Assembly: GCF_964340395.1 (NCBI RefSeq)
Contig: NC_135561.1
Location: 20,126,240 to 20,190,239, forward strand
Source of the DNA: Glandiceps talaboti
Lineage: Eukaryota > Hemichordata > Enteropneusta > Spengelidae
Length of the DNA: 64,000 bases
Direction: 5' to 3'
Shown: piece by piece, positions 1-13,432 of the stretch
Numbering within the stretch: position 1 is the stretch's first letter
How the letters are laid out: each line of letters opens with the position of its first letter
Program-made: the position numbers and the translations under genes
Notes under the pieces: generated by a model
What the model was told of the DNA's origin: nothing
Database searches by the model: none
What the model saw: the letters and a program-made list of their open reading frames with translations, nothing else

Positions 1-2
1 CT

Positions 3-92
3 ATTAAAAAACTCATGATTGATAAAATGGGTGAAGACACTCGAATGAGGTCTCTATCTGTTAAACTTCAAGAGTTATTGGGCAAAGTGTGA
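3..92 (+). CDS. Possible 3' end of a host exon, partial at the window edge
   Basis: An open stretch of 29 codons runs in from the left edge and ends at a TGA at 90-92. Its translation is charged and helix-like (it includes MGEDTRMRSLSVKLQELLGK), which is less biased than the low-complexity frames common in this window. A GT follows the AA at 85-86, so an exon could also end there instead of at the stop. The family is not recognised and the stretch is too short to establish coding. It may equally be a fragment of a repeat. Confidence 0.2.
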   Translation: MKKLMIDKMGEDTRMRSLSVKLQELLGKV

Positions 93-330
93 CTATTTAC
101 GACAGATATGGCTGTCATTTCACTGTTGTCGCGAGGGTTGTAAAACCAAGTGACGGGCATGTGCCCTCTATAACATCTGACATTTGTACCAGGATCAGCT
201 GAAATTGGCACACGCACATTGGAGATACAGGTGGATACGGACGGACAGTTGGATGGAGGGACGGAAGGACGAATGGACAGACGAACGGAGCCCATCATAG
301 TAGCCCCTGTCAGGCTTCATTCTTTGGGGG
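93..330. repeat. Possible dispersed repeat with a degenerate GGAC/GGACGGAC tract
   Basis: From about 225 to 300 the sequence is a purine-rich degenerate tract built on ggac, gga and gac steps, followed by a GC-richer stretch ending near 320. It resembles the simple-repeat tails of dispersed elements in invertebrate genomes. No second copy was found in this window, so this is a composition-based call. Confidence 0.3.
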
Positions 331-1690
331 CTAAAAATATTCATTCAGACACTAAAATATTGCTATAAATTGCCTACTATTTATTGAAACTGACTTGTAG
401 GTATATGTAAATATGTCACATTTCATATTTTTACTTCAAATTTCACTGGGGCACAAGCTGAGATATACTTTTTAAGGGTAATTTTTGTCCTCACATTAAA
501 GATAGCTATAGTTATTCCTACTAACTATAAATAAAATACTCCTAACCAAACTTTCAGTATGACAGGTAGACCGTACTTTGGTCTTTGATTTATAATTAAT
601 GCGACTGCACAACACGCTTTGATATGGCTCAAGAAAGACACCTGCTTCCAGCACAATGAAGGAATCAACCTATACCTTGTTTAACATCACACTATACTTC
701 TACTGTAATTTATATGTTCCTTCTTATTTCTACACGTCATCTCTGTCATAATTCTGTCCTACACAGCCCTCAGGTAAAACACAAATTGAAAATTCTATAA
801 TACATTAATTATCCAGTTTTGAATTGTGAGTTTGTGTGATTTCTGCCTGATTGAGTGTCCAGGGGCAAGTAATTGTAGGGTTTTGAATTACGTATCCAGT
901 AGGTAATGAGAGTGCATGTAGGTGTTTTTTTCAATTACTGACCAGTAGCTATGAAGTGGATGGCAGCTAGTCAGTTGGGAGTTTTTCACAAGAATATACT
1001 TTTCACAGCTGAAGAAATACAAATTACATCCAACATAGATCACCATATGAAAGTCAATAAAATACCCTATCTTCACTTTTCACTTCATTGAACATTGTAT
1101 ACATTGTAATGTAAGACTGTTAGATAGATGGTACAATTGATTAGCAAACTTGTATATCTTAGAGGTGTTTTGGGAGACCGACATGGATTTGGCAAATTGG
1201 AATATTATGACGTCCTGCAGTCAAGAATACAGTACCTTCAGGATTCCTACCCAAGAAGTTGGTTGACGCACCTGCCACTTACATAAATGGCAACTGCAAG
1301 TAAGCCAGGGTCCAGCTTAAACCTTTTGAAATTACAATTGCTCACAATAAAGCCATACCTTGTAGCCACTACTCTCTCTTTGCCTTGAATTTAGCAGCTT
1401 TGAATGAGAAAAATAATTTCTTGAATTCTATGAGCTTGTGTGTGCTGTTGTTTGAGAAAAAAATGCTATCAGAGACGCCACCCTATTGTGAGTGTAACTA
1501 TAGCAACATCCAAAAGGTCACAACAGTTTTTTCATGTTTGTTAAAGAAAACTTTGTGTATTAAAGTGTTATATTTCACTTGGTTTCACGTGTAAACATAA
1601 TAACCACTTACCTTATTTATTATTATGTCAATTCATTTACTTCAGTATGTCTCTAGCTTAAAACCTTACATTTAGCAATTATTTAGTGTT
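331..1690. other. AT-rich non-coding stretch
   Basis: I see no gene, RNA or clear repeat structure here. The short open frames are low in complexity and have no recognisable domains. Confidence 0.5.
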
Positions 1691-1696
1691 TTGTTG

Positions 1697-1768
1697 TATG
1701 TAGTCTTGATAACCTAATACCATAGAAAGGATAAACTAGTGTTTGTCTTAGTTTATCAAGACTACATA
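1697..1768. repeat. Perfect 16-bp inverted repeat with a 40-base spacer
   Basis: TATGTAGTCTTGATAA at 1697-1712 is matched exactly in reverse complement at 1753-1768. It could form a stem-loop or be the remains of a small foldback element. It lies just before the larger foldback at 1821-2230 but shares no obvious motif with it. Confidence 0.6.
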
Positions 1769-1820
1769 AACTAATACTGTTACTTTAGTTTAGAAATGAT
1801 AAACCCTGAAAAAAAAACGT

Positions 1821-2230
1821 CGCCTGGGTTGACAAATATCTTACTAATATTGCTACAGTTTTTTGTGTGGCTAGACAAAATACCATTTTGACAGTGTAAA
1901 TCTTCCCCGTCTGGCGCGACAAAAATTTAATTACCATTTCCACATGTTATCGTCTGGCTTGACAAGAACTGAATTACAATTGATACATTTTTTCAAGTGA
2001 CTATCGCAAGAATATCAAGGAATGTGCCAACCTTGGGGTTTACCAGGGACGGATAAATTTGGCAATGATCAATCTCCTAAGATAATGGTACCTCATGCCA
2101 AGAAAGTGTAACAATATCGGTAAAGATGTTTGTCATGCCAGACGATTAACGAAATGCTGTAGGTAACATTTTTGTCTAGCCAGACTATAAAATGTAGCAA
2201 TGTTAATGAGATTTTTGTCAAGCCAGAGGA
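1821..2230. repeat. Foldback element built from repeated CTGGCTnGACAA units
   Basis: The left arm (1821-1990) carries four related blocks, each with a core close to GTCTGGCTTGACAAA, about 40-45 bp apart. The right arm (2107-2230) carries three blocks of the same kind in reverse complement (for example TTTGTCATGCCAGACG at 2129). The first left block and the last right block also share the following ATTGCTACA. This is a long imperfect inverted repeat with internally repeated arms, typical of foldback-type non-autonomous elements. It ends close to the start of the minisatellite at 2281. Confidence 0.6.
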
Positions 2231-2280
2231 CATTTTGTTTCAAGGTTTTTGATTTTCATTGTAATTGTCAACTTTCACTG

Positions 2281-3341
2281 ATAGCTGCAACAGGAATGAC
2301 TAAAATTGATACGGTACTAGCTGCAACAGGAATTACTAAAATTGATACTGCACTAGCTGCAACAGGAATGACTTTTAAGATTGATACTGCACTAGCTGCG
2401 ACAGGAATGACTAAAATTGATATGGTACTAGCTGCAACAGGAATGACTTCTAAAATTGATACCGCACTAGCTGCAACAGGAATGACTAAAATTGATACGG
2501 TACTAGCTGCAACAGGAATTACTAAAATTGATACTGCACTAGCTGCAACAGGAATGACTTTTAAAATTGATACTGCACTAACTGCAACAGGAATGACTAA
2601 AATTGATATGGTACTAGCTGCAACAGGAATGACTTCTAAAATTGATACCGCACTAGCTGCAACAGGAATGACTAAAATTGATATCGCACTAGCTGCAACA
2701 GGAATGACTTCTAAAATTGATAGCTGCACTAGCTGCAACAGGAATGACTAAAATTGATACGGTACTAGCTGCAACAGGAATATTTGACTAAAATTGATAC
2801 GGTACTAGCTGCAACAGGAATGACTTCTAAAATTGATAGCTGCACTAGCTGCAACAGGAATGACTAAAATTGATACGGTACTAGCTGCAACAGGAATATT
2901 TGACTAAAATTGATACGGTACTAGCTGCAACAGGAATGGCTTCTAAAATTGATAGCTGCACTAGCTGCAACAGGAATTACTTCTAAAAGTGATACTGCAC
3001 TAGCTGCAACTGGAATGACTATTAAAATTGATATCGCACTAGCTGCAACAGGAATGACTAAAATTGATACGGTACTAGCTGCAACAGGAATGGCTTCTAA
3101 AATTGATAGCTGCACTAGCTGCAACTGGCATGACTAAAATTGATACGGTACTAGCTGCAACAGGAATATTTGACTAAAATTGATACGGTACTAGCTGCAA
3201 CAGGAATGACTTCTAAAATTGATACTACACTAGCTGCAACTGGAATGACTTTTAAATTTGAAAGCCGCACTAGCTGCAACAGTAATGACTTCTAAAACTG
3301 ATAGCTGCACTAGCTGCAACAGGAATGACTTCTAAAACTGT
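2281..3341. repeat. Minisatellite, 36/39-bp unit, about 28 copies
   Basis: Tandem units of the form CTAGCTGCAACAGGAATGAC followed by (ttc/ttt)taaaattgatac(g/c/t)g are either 36 bp or, with a 3-base insertion, 39 bp. Some later copies carry an extra TATTTG or a GCTG insertion. Because both unit sizes are multiples of three and contain no stop, both strands stay open for more than 150 codons at 2200-2751. These frames are artefacts of the repeat, not genes. Confidence 0.95.
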
Positions 3342-6300
3342 TTTGCTACAATGTAATGACTTAATTGTAATATTGTACACCCTGCACAGTATTCAATAAC
3401 CTATGGATAAACATATTTGCATAACTTTATACGACCGCACCCAAACATCAGCATCCAAATAAATCATGATTTCAACTCATTAATATCTTACTTACAGATA
3501 AAATAGACAATCTAGAATTGACAAGTACAATTGTCTAATTATTGGCATTTTAACGATTGATTTTCAGTGATTATAATAATGTTGGTTATCTAATCAAAAC
3601 ACTAATATTCCAGTTACACCTGGTGCAGGTTGAATGTAAGGTACCAATTTGAACATGAATAGCTTTTTGCACTGTCACGCATTTACGACAATCCATTATG
3701 CTTTTAAGAAAAATCTGTTTACTAAAATGTATAGCAGAGTGGGCAATAGGGTTAGATTAGGGATAGGAAAGACTTAGACCACCTAACAAATGCCAGATTT
3801 GTTATATCTCTAATAAGTGGACATTTGCAGTCACTGTGTTTTCTATTTTCTCCAATATTACCCCAGAGACATTTGAGAAATTGTAAGAAATTGTAAAGAA
3901 CTTTCTCACATTGTGATAACTGTCACTTTTGCAAACAGGAACATATAAAAACGACAATCACACAAAATTGATACCTGAATGCCGCAGGTGTGTACAATCG
4001 ATTGATAACCACAGTACAAAATTGCAGACAGTCATTTGCTATACACAAAAAAAAATTCTTTCAATTTTCCTCGCTCATATAGGAAAACATGTAAACATTC
4101 ACAAAAAGGTTTCTTCAGAGAGATAATCACACTACACAATTTTGTGAGATTATTGAAAATAACATGATTAGGAAGTCTGAATTGAATAGAAAAGCAGCAA
4201 GACTGTGATATGGTATAATCCTAAACAACATTCATAGATGTGTGCCATCACGGAAACATTTTGGATTGATATGTAAATTTCTCTATCCACGCAAACTTGT
4301 CTACAAATGGCACAACCTGTCCAAACTGTCAGGGTTATTTCAAATGGCACAACCTGTCCAAACTGAGGGTAATTTCACCTGGCATTTACACTGATTGAGG
4401 ATACCAGATTCTTTACATTGTCACTGCAATCTTTCTGACTCTGCTGTTTCTGTGAGACCCAATAAACTGAAACTCTATTACTAAGAACACATGTAAAAAG
4501 AAATATTTATCTTGATTGCCTTGTACAGTAACGCACACTCCGAGCATTCTGATTGGAAAACACACCACATTTTTAAAGAAAACGTACATAGTTCTCACCT
4601 AGCTTCAACAATAAAAATCTCAACCTTTTATATTTTTTTAAACTCAATAATGAGCCTTGTATATTTCATTTTGTTTTTCATGATTTGTACAATACCACAC
4701 TCTCTATTAGGGTGTGTAATGTACAGTAAAAATTGGTTGAACTTTTTTCTCATTCAAACAATAATGAATGATTTGCATACTGCTAATACACACGGCAGAT
4801 ATTTTCAGTATCTTTTTTTTTCATGTACTTGTCATGCAGCCTTTTGTTCCATTATGCAAGTGTTAGTTATTAATGTGATATGGTATTCTTATGGTGTTAA
4901 GAGTGTCAAAATGTCTTAATTTCTTCTGCAATAAATTAGCTTAAGTTTACTTTTCAAAACGAAAGCTAATTTTTTTAGTTTTTACAACAGCTCACTTTCA
5001 TTTAGTTGTGATCATAAGAAGAAGTAAATACTGAAATTGAGAAATGTAAAACTAAAATGATTAGCGTGTCATGAAATGGTATTTATTATCATTTAAATCC
5101 ACTCTACACTGGTTAATAAAGTCAGATGAGTTCCATGTTATTTCATTGAGTTTAAACTTAACTCTTCTCATAAATATATTTTGCAAATCAAGTTATTAAT
5201 TTAAGCAGATTCTCAACATATATTTCATACAGCAAGTTCTGAAGAAATCTGATTAAAAGAAGTGTTTTGCAAAGTATGTTCTTATGATGGCGAAAAATAT
5301 ATACCAGCAGTTGAGATATATGAACACACAAAGTTCCAGCAGCTGTGTAATACAGATTTGTAAGTTTAACTTGTAGCAGTGTAAATGCTGACTTCCTTGG
5401 CGATTCAATCACTGCAATTGACAATCATAAAATTCAGGGACCTCTTCTTTCCATGATTGCAACATCTGTCGTACGAATCCATAACATATGTGATCTTATC
5501 TGAACTTTGCACCTCATAAAAGTAACTGTCTGATGATCCATTGAATCCTCAGTACTTTCGCTTCCTCTCAATCAATCTTTTAGAGCAATAATTCATGCCA
5601 AATACTAAAATTCTCTCCCTTTGCGATTATGTTTTCTTTGAAAAAAGCCATGCTGGACTTAAGTTGTACAAATAATTGTACCCCCAGGAAAGATACAACA
5701 TGTTGTGTTCAAACATTTGACAATTACTTTTAAGCCAATCTTATATATTCTTTGTCTTTTAGATGATAATCTTTTATATGTCCCTGGAGCAGAGTACAAA
5801 TAGCTGTACTCGGTATACTGAACGATCACCTCCAATAAAATGAAATGGTACAGCTGCAACCAATTCCTAGTACCAGAATTCTGATCTTCGAGAGTACAAT
5901 TATTAACAATTAAGGACAACCATGAACCTATAAATGAGTATGCAAAGACAGTTCATCACCAGATCTAAAGGTTACAATTTATACTTATCTGTACACATCT
6001 ACAATATAAAATGAACCCATTTTAAAGCCATTTTGTACACCTTGCAGAGTTCTGATATTTCAATGTTTTAGCTTTTTTTGTGTGGAAGAATTAAGATACA
6101 CACTTCTTAGGTTTTAATCATTGGGGCTCATATCATTTTAGATTTCACTAAAATGAAAGTTTGTGAGGATTATTCTTCTTGAAAATAAAGTTTTCTTAAG
6201 CTTTGAATAAATAAAGGTTGCATGGGTCTACGTAGACTGAACTAACTTCTGGAAGTTGAGTGTGCGCCACCACTTGAGAAAAACTCACTATCACAGATGC

Positions 6301-6459
6301 CACGTACTCTATTGGGTTATAACTGCAACATCAAGTGACAGGTTTTCACAATATAATAGTTTTCATTTCTGTCTGTGTCAGCATATCAAGATTATAAACC
6401 AAATCTGAGAATTTATTGCTGACTTTCACTAAAATGTAAAGTATGAATGTGAACATGCT
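3342..6459. other. AT-rich non-coding stretch
   Basis: No convincing gene is visible. A 10-bp stem (AAATTAGCTT and its complement) lies at about 4933-4972. Open frames such as 4512-4919 are hydrophobic, AT-driven and lack recognisable motifs. Confidence 0.5.
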
Positions 6460-6596
6460 CTTCACGAAAGGGTGGCGTTTCCGATTCCATATACATGAAA
6501 GTCACACAATGGAATTGCAGTGATTCTGAACTCGCTGCAATTCCGTTGTGTGACCGTCATGTATACAGATCTGGAAACACAACCCTTTCATGCAGT
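6460..6596. mobile_element. Near-perfect foldback (MITE-like hairpin), about 137 bp
   Basis: The left arm (6460-6523) contains GAAAGGGTGGCGTTTCC and GTCACACAATGGAATTGCAG. The right arm (6532-6596) is its reverse complement with few mismatches, leaving a loop of about 8 bases. Such a two-arm hairpin with no coding content fits a miniature foldback transposon. No target duplication could be settled by eye. Confidence 0.6.
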
Positions 6597-7564
6597 AATC
6601 AATCACTTTTTGCACAATTGCTTTTAAAATGATCCATTATGCTTGTGAAAAATATATTTTATGAAAGCCCAGGATAGCGTCCTTCTGAGTGGCCATCACT
6701 TTGTGTTGTCATGGTAATAGTATCTTATCTCCACCTCGTTAAAGACTGATTATTAATTCAAAATGTTTACTTTTTTAGGTTTATCTATATGTTTGCATAC
6801 GGAACTGTTTATCTATATGTTTGCATACCAAAATCAAAATTGGATGCTTTTAAACTACATGATTGATAAATATAAGGTACTATCGGTATTATAAGAACCC
6901 TGTGATACGAGTGCTTTTGGTACTGTCTGTGGCTGTACTTTCAAGAGCGTAGTGAGTAAAAGTGCAGCAGAAAACACTGCAAGCATGACTACAAGTACCA
7001 TACATGTACACTCAGCACTGATGCAGCATGGGGTTCTGTTATTAATAAATAATATTTATCCAAAACAGCAAAGCACCATGCATTAAAATCATACTGTGCA
7101 ATTAAGTGAATTCATATACAAAGGAAAGGCATATTCATGCAATTATTAGCATATCATTTGCATACATATATGAAATAAGTTTTTGGCATTGCAGTGCAGT
7201 GCAAATACTAATAGTAGTGGTTTATATGTTCACACCAGTGCCAAGTAATCACTGGTACATGTAATAAAGTTAAGTACATTGTATTCCATTCACAGATGTG
7301 TGTGATAGGTAATCTTTTAAACCAAATACAGTGGACACTTAAGATATACCTTTTAATTTCTACAGAAACTGTTCTATTAACTCACATGTCAAACTGATTG
7401 ACTTTATCGTGCTTTCCACTTATAAAACCCTATGTGAATTACACACTGAATCTATCTTTTCTTTTACTGTGATTTGATAAAAAATGATGTTCACCTAGGG
7501 ACCTCACGTAACACCAGTAAATAAGCCCCTGTTACTTTGAACATCTGGTGCTTCTTGTCGAAAC
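6597..7564. other. Non-coding stretch with a short direct duplication
   Basis: The phrase TTTATCTATATGTTTGCATA occurs twice in a row at about 6780-6830. Otherwise I see nothing. Confidence 0.5.
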
Positions 7565-7584
7565 TGACAGAACATGTTCTGTCA
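7565..7584. other. Perfect 20-bp palindrome TGACAGAACATGTTCTGTCA
   Basis: All 20 bases are self-complementary with no spacer. The central GAACATGTTC fits the p53-family half-site pattern RRRCWWGYYY, but a single half-site in non-coding DNA is weak evidence for function. Confidence 0.8.
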
Positions 7585-7798
7585 AGCTAGGAAACTGTTT
7601 TTGTTTGATTTATTACACCAGACATTTATCGATGAATGATTTCCAAAGATTTGCATCCCCGGCCCCATCAGATGTTTTAATTCAAAGTAGAAAGTATTTA
7701 GCAGGCATTAAATGAGAAAAAACGAGGATTCAAGTCTGTCTGCCAGCTGACATCTTTTTGACACAATTCATCAAATTTATCACACTATTACTGAATGG

Positions 7799-7821
7799 TA
7801 ATATATATATATATATATATC
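7799..7821. repeat. (TA)n microsatellite
   Basis: An uninterrupted run of about eleven TA dinucleotides. Confidence 0.9.
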
Positions 7822-9179
7822 TTTACCACACATCGGCCATATAAAATCAAAGTGTTTCATTTATTACGCGGACTATAAAAACATTTTGATAGTTGGAAGC
7901 AATCTGTCAGAAAAGATTTATGCTAGTAGAAGGTAGTATTCCTTGTGGTAAATGATATCTTACCTCGCAGGCTGTCGTTAAAAACAACACCTCATTTTCT
8001 CAGCGACGGTATATTTTTTGTCGGTTCTTGGCAAGAGTGTGATTCATTTAGTACTTAGCTGCTAGAAAAGTTTAATATCCATACTTATATACCATGATTA
8101 GTGCAATGACATAATTCTGTATTCATGATTGCTGACATTTACAAGTCTCAAAATGGTCTATATTAGAGACAATATGTTCAAAATTATTGGGGTTTATAGG
8201 AGGGGACAGAGGGGAGTGTGTACTCTGTGAATGAGAAGTATTTTATACTTTACATAATAATTAGTTTAAAGATTCTAAGTCATTAAAATTAAAAGTAATT
8301 GATTTTTTTTTTCAATTGTGAGAAAACTATTTACAGCAATTGTATACACATTTAGGCCAAACTTGTGAGAAATACTAAAAGTACAGGACTTGACAATATT
8401 TAATCTCAGTGGGGTAGAAGTATCACTCTTGTCAAAGGAATTTGCTCTTCAGAAACAAATGGCAAGAGTGAGAAACTTGCTGACTTTAAAACTGTTTCTT
8501 TCATTATTCATCAAGGACACCACCATCTAGTGACTGTGTGAAAAGCTTGTTCGAGTTATCACCACAGAGCAAGACAACTTGAAGATAGGTGAGATGATGT
8601 TTTAAAGAACTCATCAATCAGTGAAAGATTCATTTGTTTTTAGTGGGCAAGATTGTCTGATGTATCAATTCATGATCAACTGAGGTCATACATATGAAAT
8701 CTTTAACAGAATCAAAGTATGTCATTTATTAATTTATAGTTTTTGAATTATTACTCTTTTATGACACATTCATATTTATAAAACTTAGTTTCAACTTTAT
8801 TTGAATGCATTCAGTTAAATGTCTTCTTTGACAGTATTATATCTAGATTGCATTGATAGTACAATATTTTGTAATTGTTATGATGTTTGTAACTATACAC
8901 TTGTTATTTCTTTGAGAAGTAATTTTTTTCTTTTTCCTTGTATACTTTTGATAAATTATATTTCACATAATTGTTATCATTATAATCCCTCCAAGGATTA
9001 TATGTGTTGAAAGTTAAATCAATGTTAAAGCCAGACTATTGGTAACACAATATGATGTATGATGATAATATACTGATTTTCAATGACACATACCTCAAAA
9101 AACAAGATATCCAATTACTGTGACATCACATAATCTAACGTGTTCATCGTCTTCGTAGTAATGTGAGCATGTTAATCTT
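7822..9179. other. AT-rich non-coding stretch
   Basis: No gene or repeat array is visible. Confidence 0.5.
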
Positions 9180-10545
9180 GACTCTCAGTAATGGTTTCCA
9201 CTTCTACAAAATTGTTTAAATCACATATCAGAAAGACCTTGTATATTATATGCCATGGTTTTATCAATCACATAGCATGAGGATTTCAACTCTTTAAATA
9301 CTCAATCAAGTTTTCACAATTATTATGTGTACAGTATGTGTAAATCAGATATCTATGCAACCTCATTCCGTGAAGTGTTTAACCCAGATAATAGAATTAC
9401 GTAGCATGTATATAACTCTTTCAGTTCAGGACTGATTTGAAATCTGTTTTTCTCACTCCCGAAAGAATTCATAAAATCAAATTTGCTGTGATTTTACTAG
9501 CGTTTGTGAACCAAGTGGCATGTTCTTCCTTTATTATTGACTTTCTATAATGTTTTCTCAGTTCCACTCGAAAAAACTGATTTCTGTGAGACAGAAATCC
9601 TCTGATGAGTCCATCAACCAATTACTACATGTGGAGATTTCGGTACTGATTTTCAATTTCATTTTCTCTCAAGTTTTTAGCATCATATTTTCTGTGAGAA
9701 AATATTTTCTTCATCAACCAAATACTATATAAACATAAAATTATACACACTGATTGACTTTCACAGTTTTCAAGGTTCCACCAAAATTTTTTAAAACCGG
9801 TGAGACAAGATAATCTGACAAGATAATTTCAATAGTGACTTTTAGTCATAATTTCTCAGTTGTACTGGATTTAAAGTTCAGATTTGCTGCAAATTATATT
9901 CTGCCCTCTTTATCAATAATGTAGCATAATCTGTAACAGTGGCTGTTTTAAGATTTCCATTCTGATATTCAATAGTTTACGTATAATTCTCAATTCCACA
10001 CACAGTTGCTTAAGTCAGGTTTCTGTAAAGATCAGATAATCTAATTAGACAATCAAATTACTGATTTGCAAAAAAACTCATCTTGACTTTATACATATAC
10101 TCATAGTTTTAGAATCGGATTTATGTGACCTAGACAACTTAGATTATCTAATTAGTCCATCAAAATAACGACTTCCATACTGACGTTCAATCCATCATTT
10201 TTCTCACTTCTGAAAGAATTTCTTCAATCAGATTTCTGTAAGACCAGTTCATCAAATTAATTGCATATCCTTCAATTATGCTTTCTCACTCACTTAATCA
10301 CTGTATCTGTTAGACCAGATATCTAATGCAGTCCATCAACCTAGTTCTATGTGTAAGATTTTAAACTGACTTTCAATCAATCAAGTTTTCTCACAAGAAT
10401 TTCTGACATCAAATTTCTGCGAGACCATAACAACATCTAATGGAGTCCATCAACCTTAGTTTTAAGTGTAAGATTTTAAACTGACTTTTCGATCAATCAA
10501 GTTTTCTCACTTTCTAAAGAATATCCAAATTCAGATTATAATGAG
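9180..10545. repeat. Old degenerate tandem repeat, period roughly 100-170 bp
   Basis: Recurring phrases are TTTTCTCACTTCTGAAAGAATT, TCAGATTTCTGTGAGACCAG, CTAAT.AGTCCATCAAC and TTTTAAACTGACTTTCAATC, always in the same order. The copies at about 10330-10445 and 10446-10545 are the most alike (117 bp apart); those further left are much diverged. This is an aged tandem array with no coding potential. Confidence 0.55.
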
Positions 10546-11094
10546 ATAGCACAAGAAGACAAGCTGATTGAAGACGTGTTACTTGAAAGCACCCAGAGCA
10601 TGATTGGTTTATGTACTTTCAAGCCATCACTACCTCTCGTTAGATGGTTTAGATGAGACTGTCCTGCTTGAAGTCATAATAAGATTGTAAGGCCATAATT
10701 GTACATTATATTAACTCTCCCATGGGAGGTTGTCAGGACGGTCAAACCACATACCACAGTAGTGAAATGATTGAACAAAGCAAAAAAGAACTTTGTAAAG
10801 TGAATATTTGACAAGCTGTCATGTTGAGCATTGTAAGTAGAGATATCATCATCATGCATTTGTTCTTCTTTTAGTGATGACAATAAAACCAGGACATTTT
10901 CGCCACTAGAAAATTTCATGATTCTAGTCTTCAGCTAGTTCTCAAAGACTAATTGTTATTTAATTGACAGACTGGTACATTGTTGTCCTGTACAAGGAGG
11001 CATTTTAGTCACTACTTTATTTTTGCATGTTTGTTTTCTAGTGAGTAAGTGAAAATAACTCTTTAGTGAAAATTTCCAGGCTTACTTTTCATTT
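10546..11094. other. Non-coding stretch
   Basis: No feature can be supported here. The minus-strand open frame at 10674-10919 has no recognisable domain. Confidence 0.5.
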
Positions 11095-11640
11095 TTCCTT
11101 TACACCACAGATTCCATATTTCATTGTGAATTCATAGTCATTCTCATCCTGCTTTAAGTCATGTACACTTTATGTTGTATTTTAATGATTATTATTTTTC
11201 TTTTACGTCACACTCACAAAATTCAGTCGCGCTCATCCTGTTGTAAATCATGTGCACTTTATGTCACACTTTTAATGACTATTGCATTATTTTTGCTTGA
11301 CATATATTCCATATGCCATCACAAATTCATCATTTCAAATCATTTACTCAGTTTAAGCCAAACCATATTTTTGATAATGTACTATATATTCTGTTTCAAG
11401 TCATGTGCACTTTATGCTGTACTTTGATGATTATTATTTTTCCTTGACATCATATACTCCATATGCCATCACAAATTCATCATTTTTAAATCACTTGTTC
11501 TTTATGCTTCACTTTTTTGATTACGTATGCCATTCTGTTTTAATATATTTTCATGATTATTATTGTCATATATTCCATATTCAATCACAAATTTACTGAG
11601 CACTTTCACCCTGTTTTAAATCAAATTCACTACATGCAGC
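11095..11640. repeat. Degenerate tandem repeat around TCATGTGCACTTTATG
   Basis: The phrases AAGTCATGTGCACTTTATG, TGATTATTATTTTTCCTTGA and CCATATGCCATCACAAATTC recur four to five times in fixed order with variable spacing. Open frames at 11161-11427 and 11405-11599 come from this repeat. Confidence 0.6.
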
Positions 11641-13377
11641 AATTTCGATCATTACATATACTGTAATAGTACTGTCATGACAACTGGACGATGTTTGATT
11701 GTCATCATAAGCAATTAGCTATCATTAGATTGGCCATTTCTGATTGAATTCTGACCTACCATTAGTCCACAACATTGAGATGTATCCCGGTACTCATTTT
11801 CGTACTTTAAAAGTAAAGAAATTGTTTCATATACATGTACGCATATTTTCAATTCGGATGATAAACCTTCCCATGCAAAATTCCTTTCTACATTTAAATT
11901 GAGACAGATCAGTGGTTGTATGCATGTTTGTACATTGTGACATTTTGTGGTCACGCACATTCAGACATCACTCCACAGTTAGAACCATCCTTTACACAAC
12001 AACGCTGGGGTTATACTGAAGTGTGTATTTAATCGTATGAAGGAAGGAAAACGCTACTTGAAGTTACATCTCAACATATAAATATAAAGTGTGCACAAAC
12101 TGTATGTGCAGTTACTAGGAGTTCAGTGTCTTTGTTTGCTGATACTGTTCAAATGTCCAAATATAATAATAGTCTATTCCGAGTTACAGTAATATATAAC
12201 AAATATGAAATAATATAAAAGTGTCTAAATCAATCAATCGATCGCGATGAATTTGCTGTAATTTAGTAATTGAATATATAATCAGTTTAATTTGCATACT
12301 TTAGGAATTAACATAATTGGCTCATCGCGACACATTTTGTCTCTGTATTGCCTATACATAACATGCTTTATATAGCAAGTTGTACAGTATAAATAAAGAC
12401 ATTATAAAGTATGTATAAATATTATAATATTTTAAACTATATAGTGTACATATTTTATTTCATTTTAACAGTACATTTCCTGTTTTTGTGTAAGTATAAT
12501 TGTCTCTGTCTTCTATGTGTATTGTAAACAATTAACATTTACATATTTTATTATTATTACTTTCTTTCAATAAATCTAGAATTGGGGCAACTTATTGGTT
12601 CATGAGTAAATAAATAATAAAAAAATAAATAAATATAGGAATCAATTACTATCTACACCTATCAAGAAGAAATGATGGGTGATAATACATGCAGTTGGCA
12701 AGCAATTCACTACGGACTATGTTGTGTGCACTAACACATTTATAAATGTAATCCAAATTCTATAACACATTTATAACTGCATTCCAAATTATACACAAGT
12801 GCCAGTAATGACTTCCTTGTCGAATGTATTCCTTTGTATGTTCCAGTCTTGAAGCAAAGACTAAGCAAGTTATTTCACCTTTGAAACAAAATTTGATTTC
12901 GATGTACATAAATAAGATTTACTTTGCAAAGAGTTGTATGTCCTTGAAAAAGGAGAATTGTAAATGTACTTTAGTTGTAAAATTTCACCTTTAAAAAAAC
13001 TGGGGGAAAAATTTGCATCCCACTCTGTATTTGAGCAAAGTAGGATGCCAACTGAGACTTCTTTATTTCATTAAGCTCACTCCTCAAGCACTCTTTTTGT
13101 ACATGTACACACATTCTAAAACCTCTCATCCGTATGTTTATGAAAATTTAAAAGCATTCTTGATATGTCCCACTGATCTTTTTACACCTTCCAGACAACT
13201 ACTTGAGTTCTTTATGATATAGGTTATGCAGTAGGCAGTGAGTGTAGCACAATCACAGTTTCAACAAGTAGACAGGATTTGAGGCACTCAGTAATATGCA
13301 ATGAATATGGACACTGTCTGATATGTAATATTAGCTGTACATGATTGTGTACTGTATCATTATCAACATTATTATCA
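11641..13377. other. Very AT-rich non-coding stretch
   Basis: AT content peaks at about 12200-12630. No gene, RNA or array is seen. Confidence 0.5.
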
Positions 13378-13432
13378 TTCTTCTTCTTCTTCTCCTCTTC
13401 CTCCTCCTCCTTCTTCTTCTTCTTCTTCTTCT

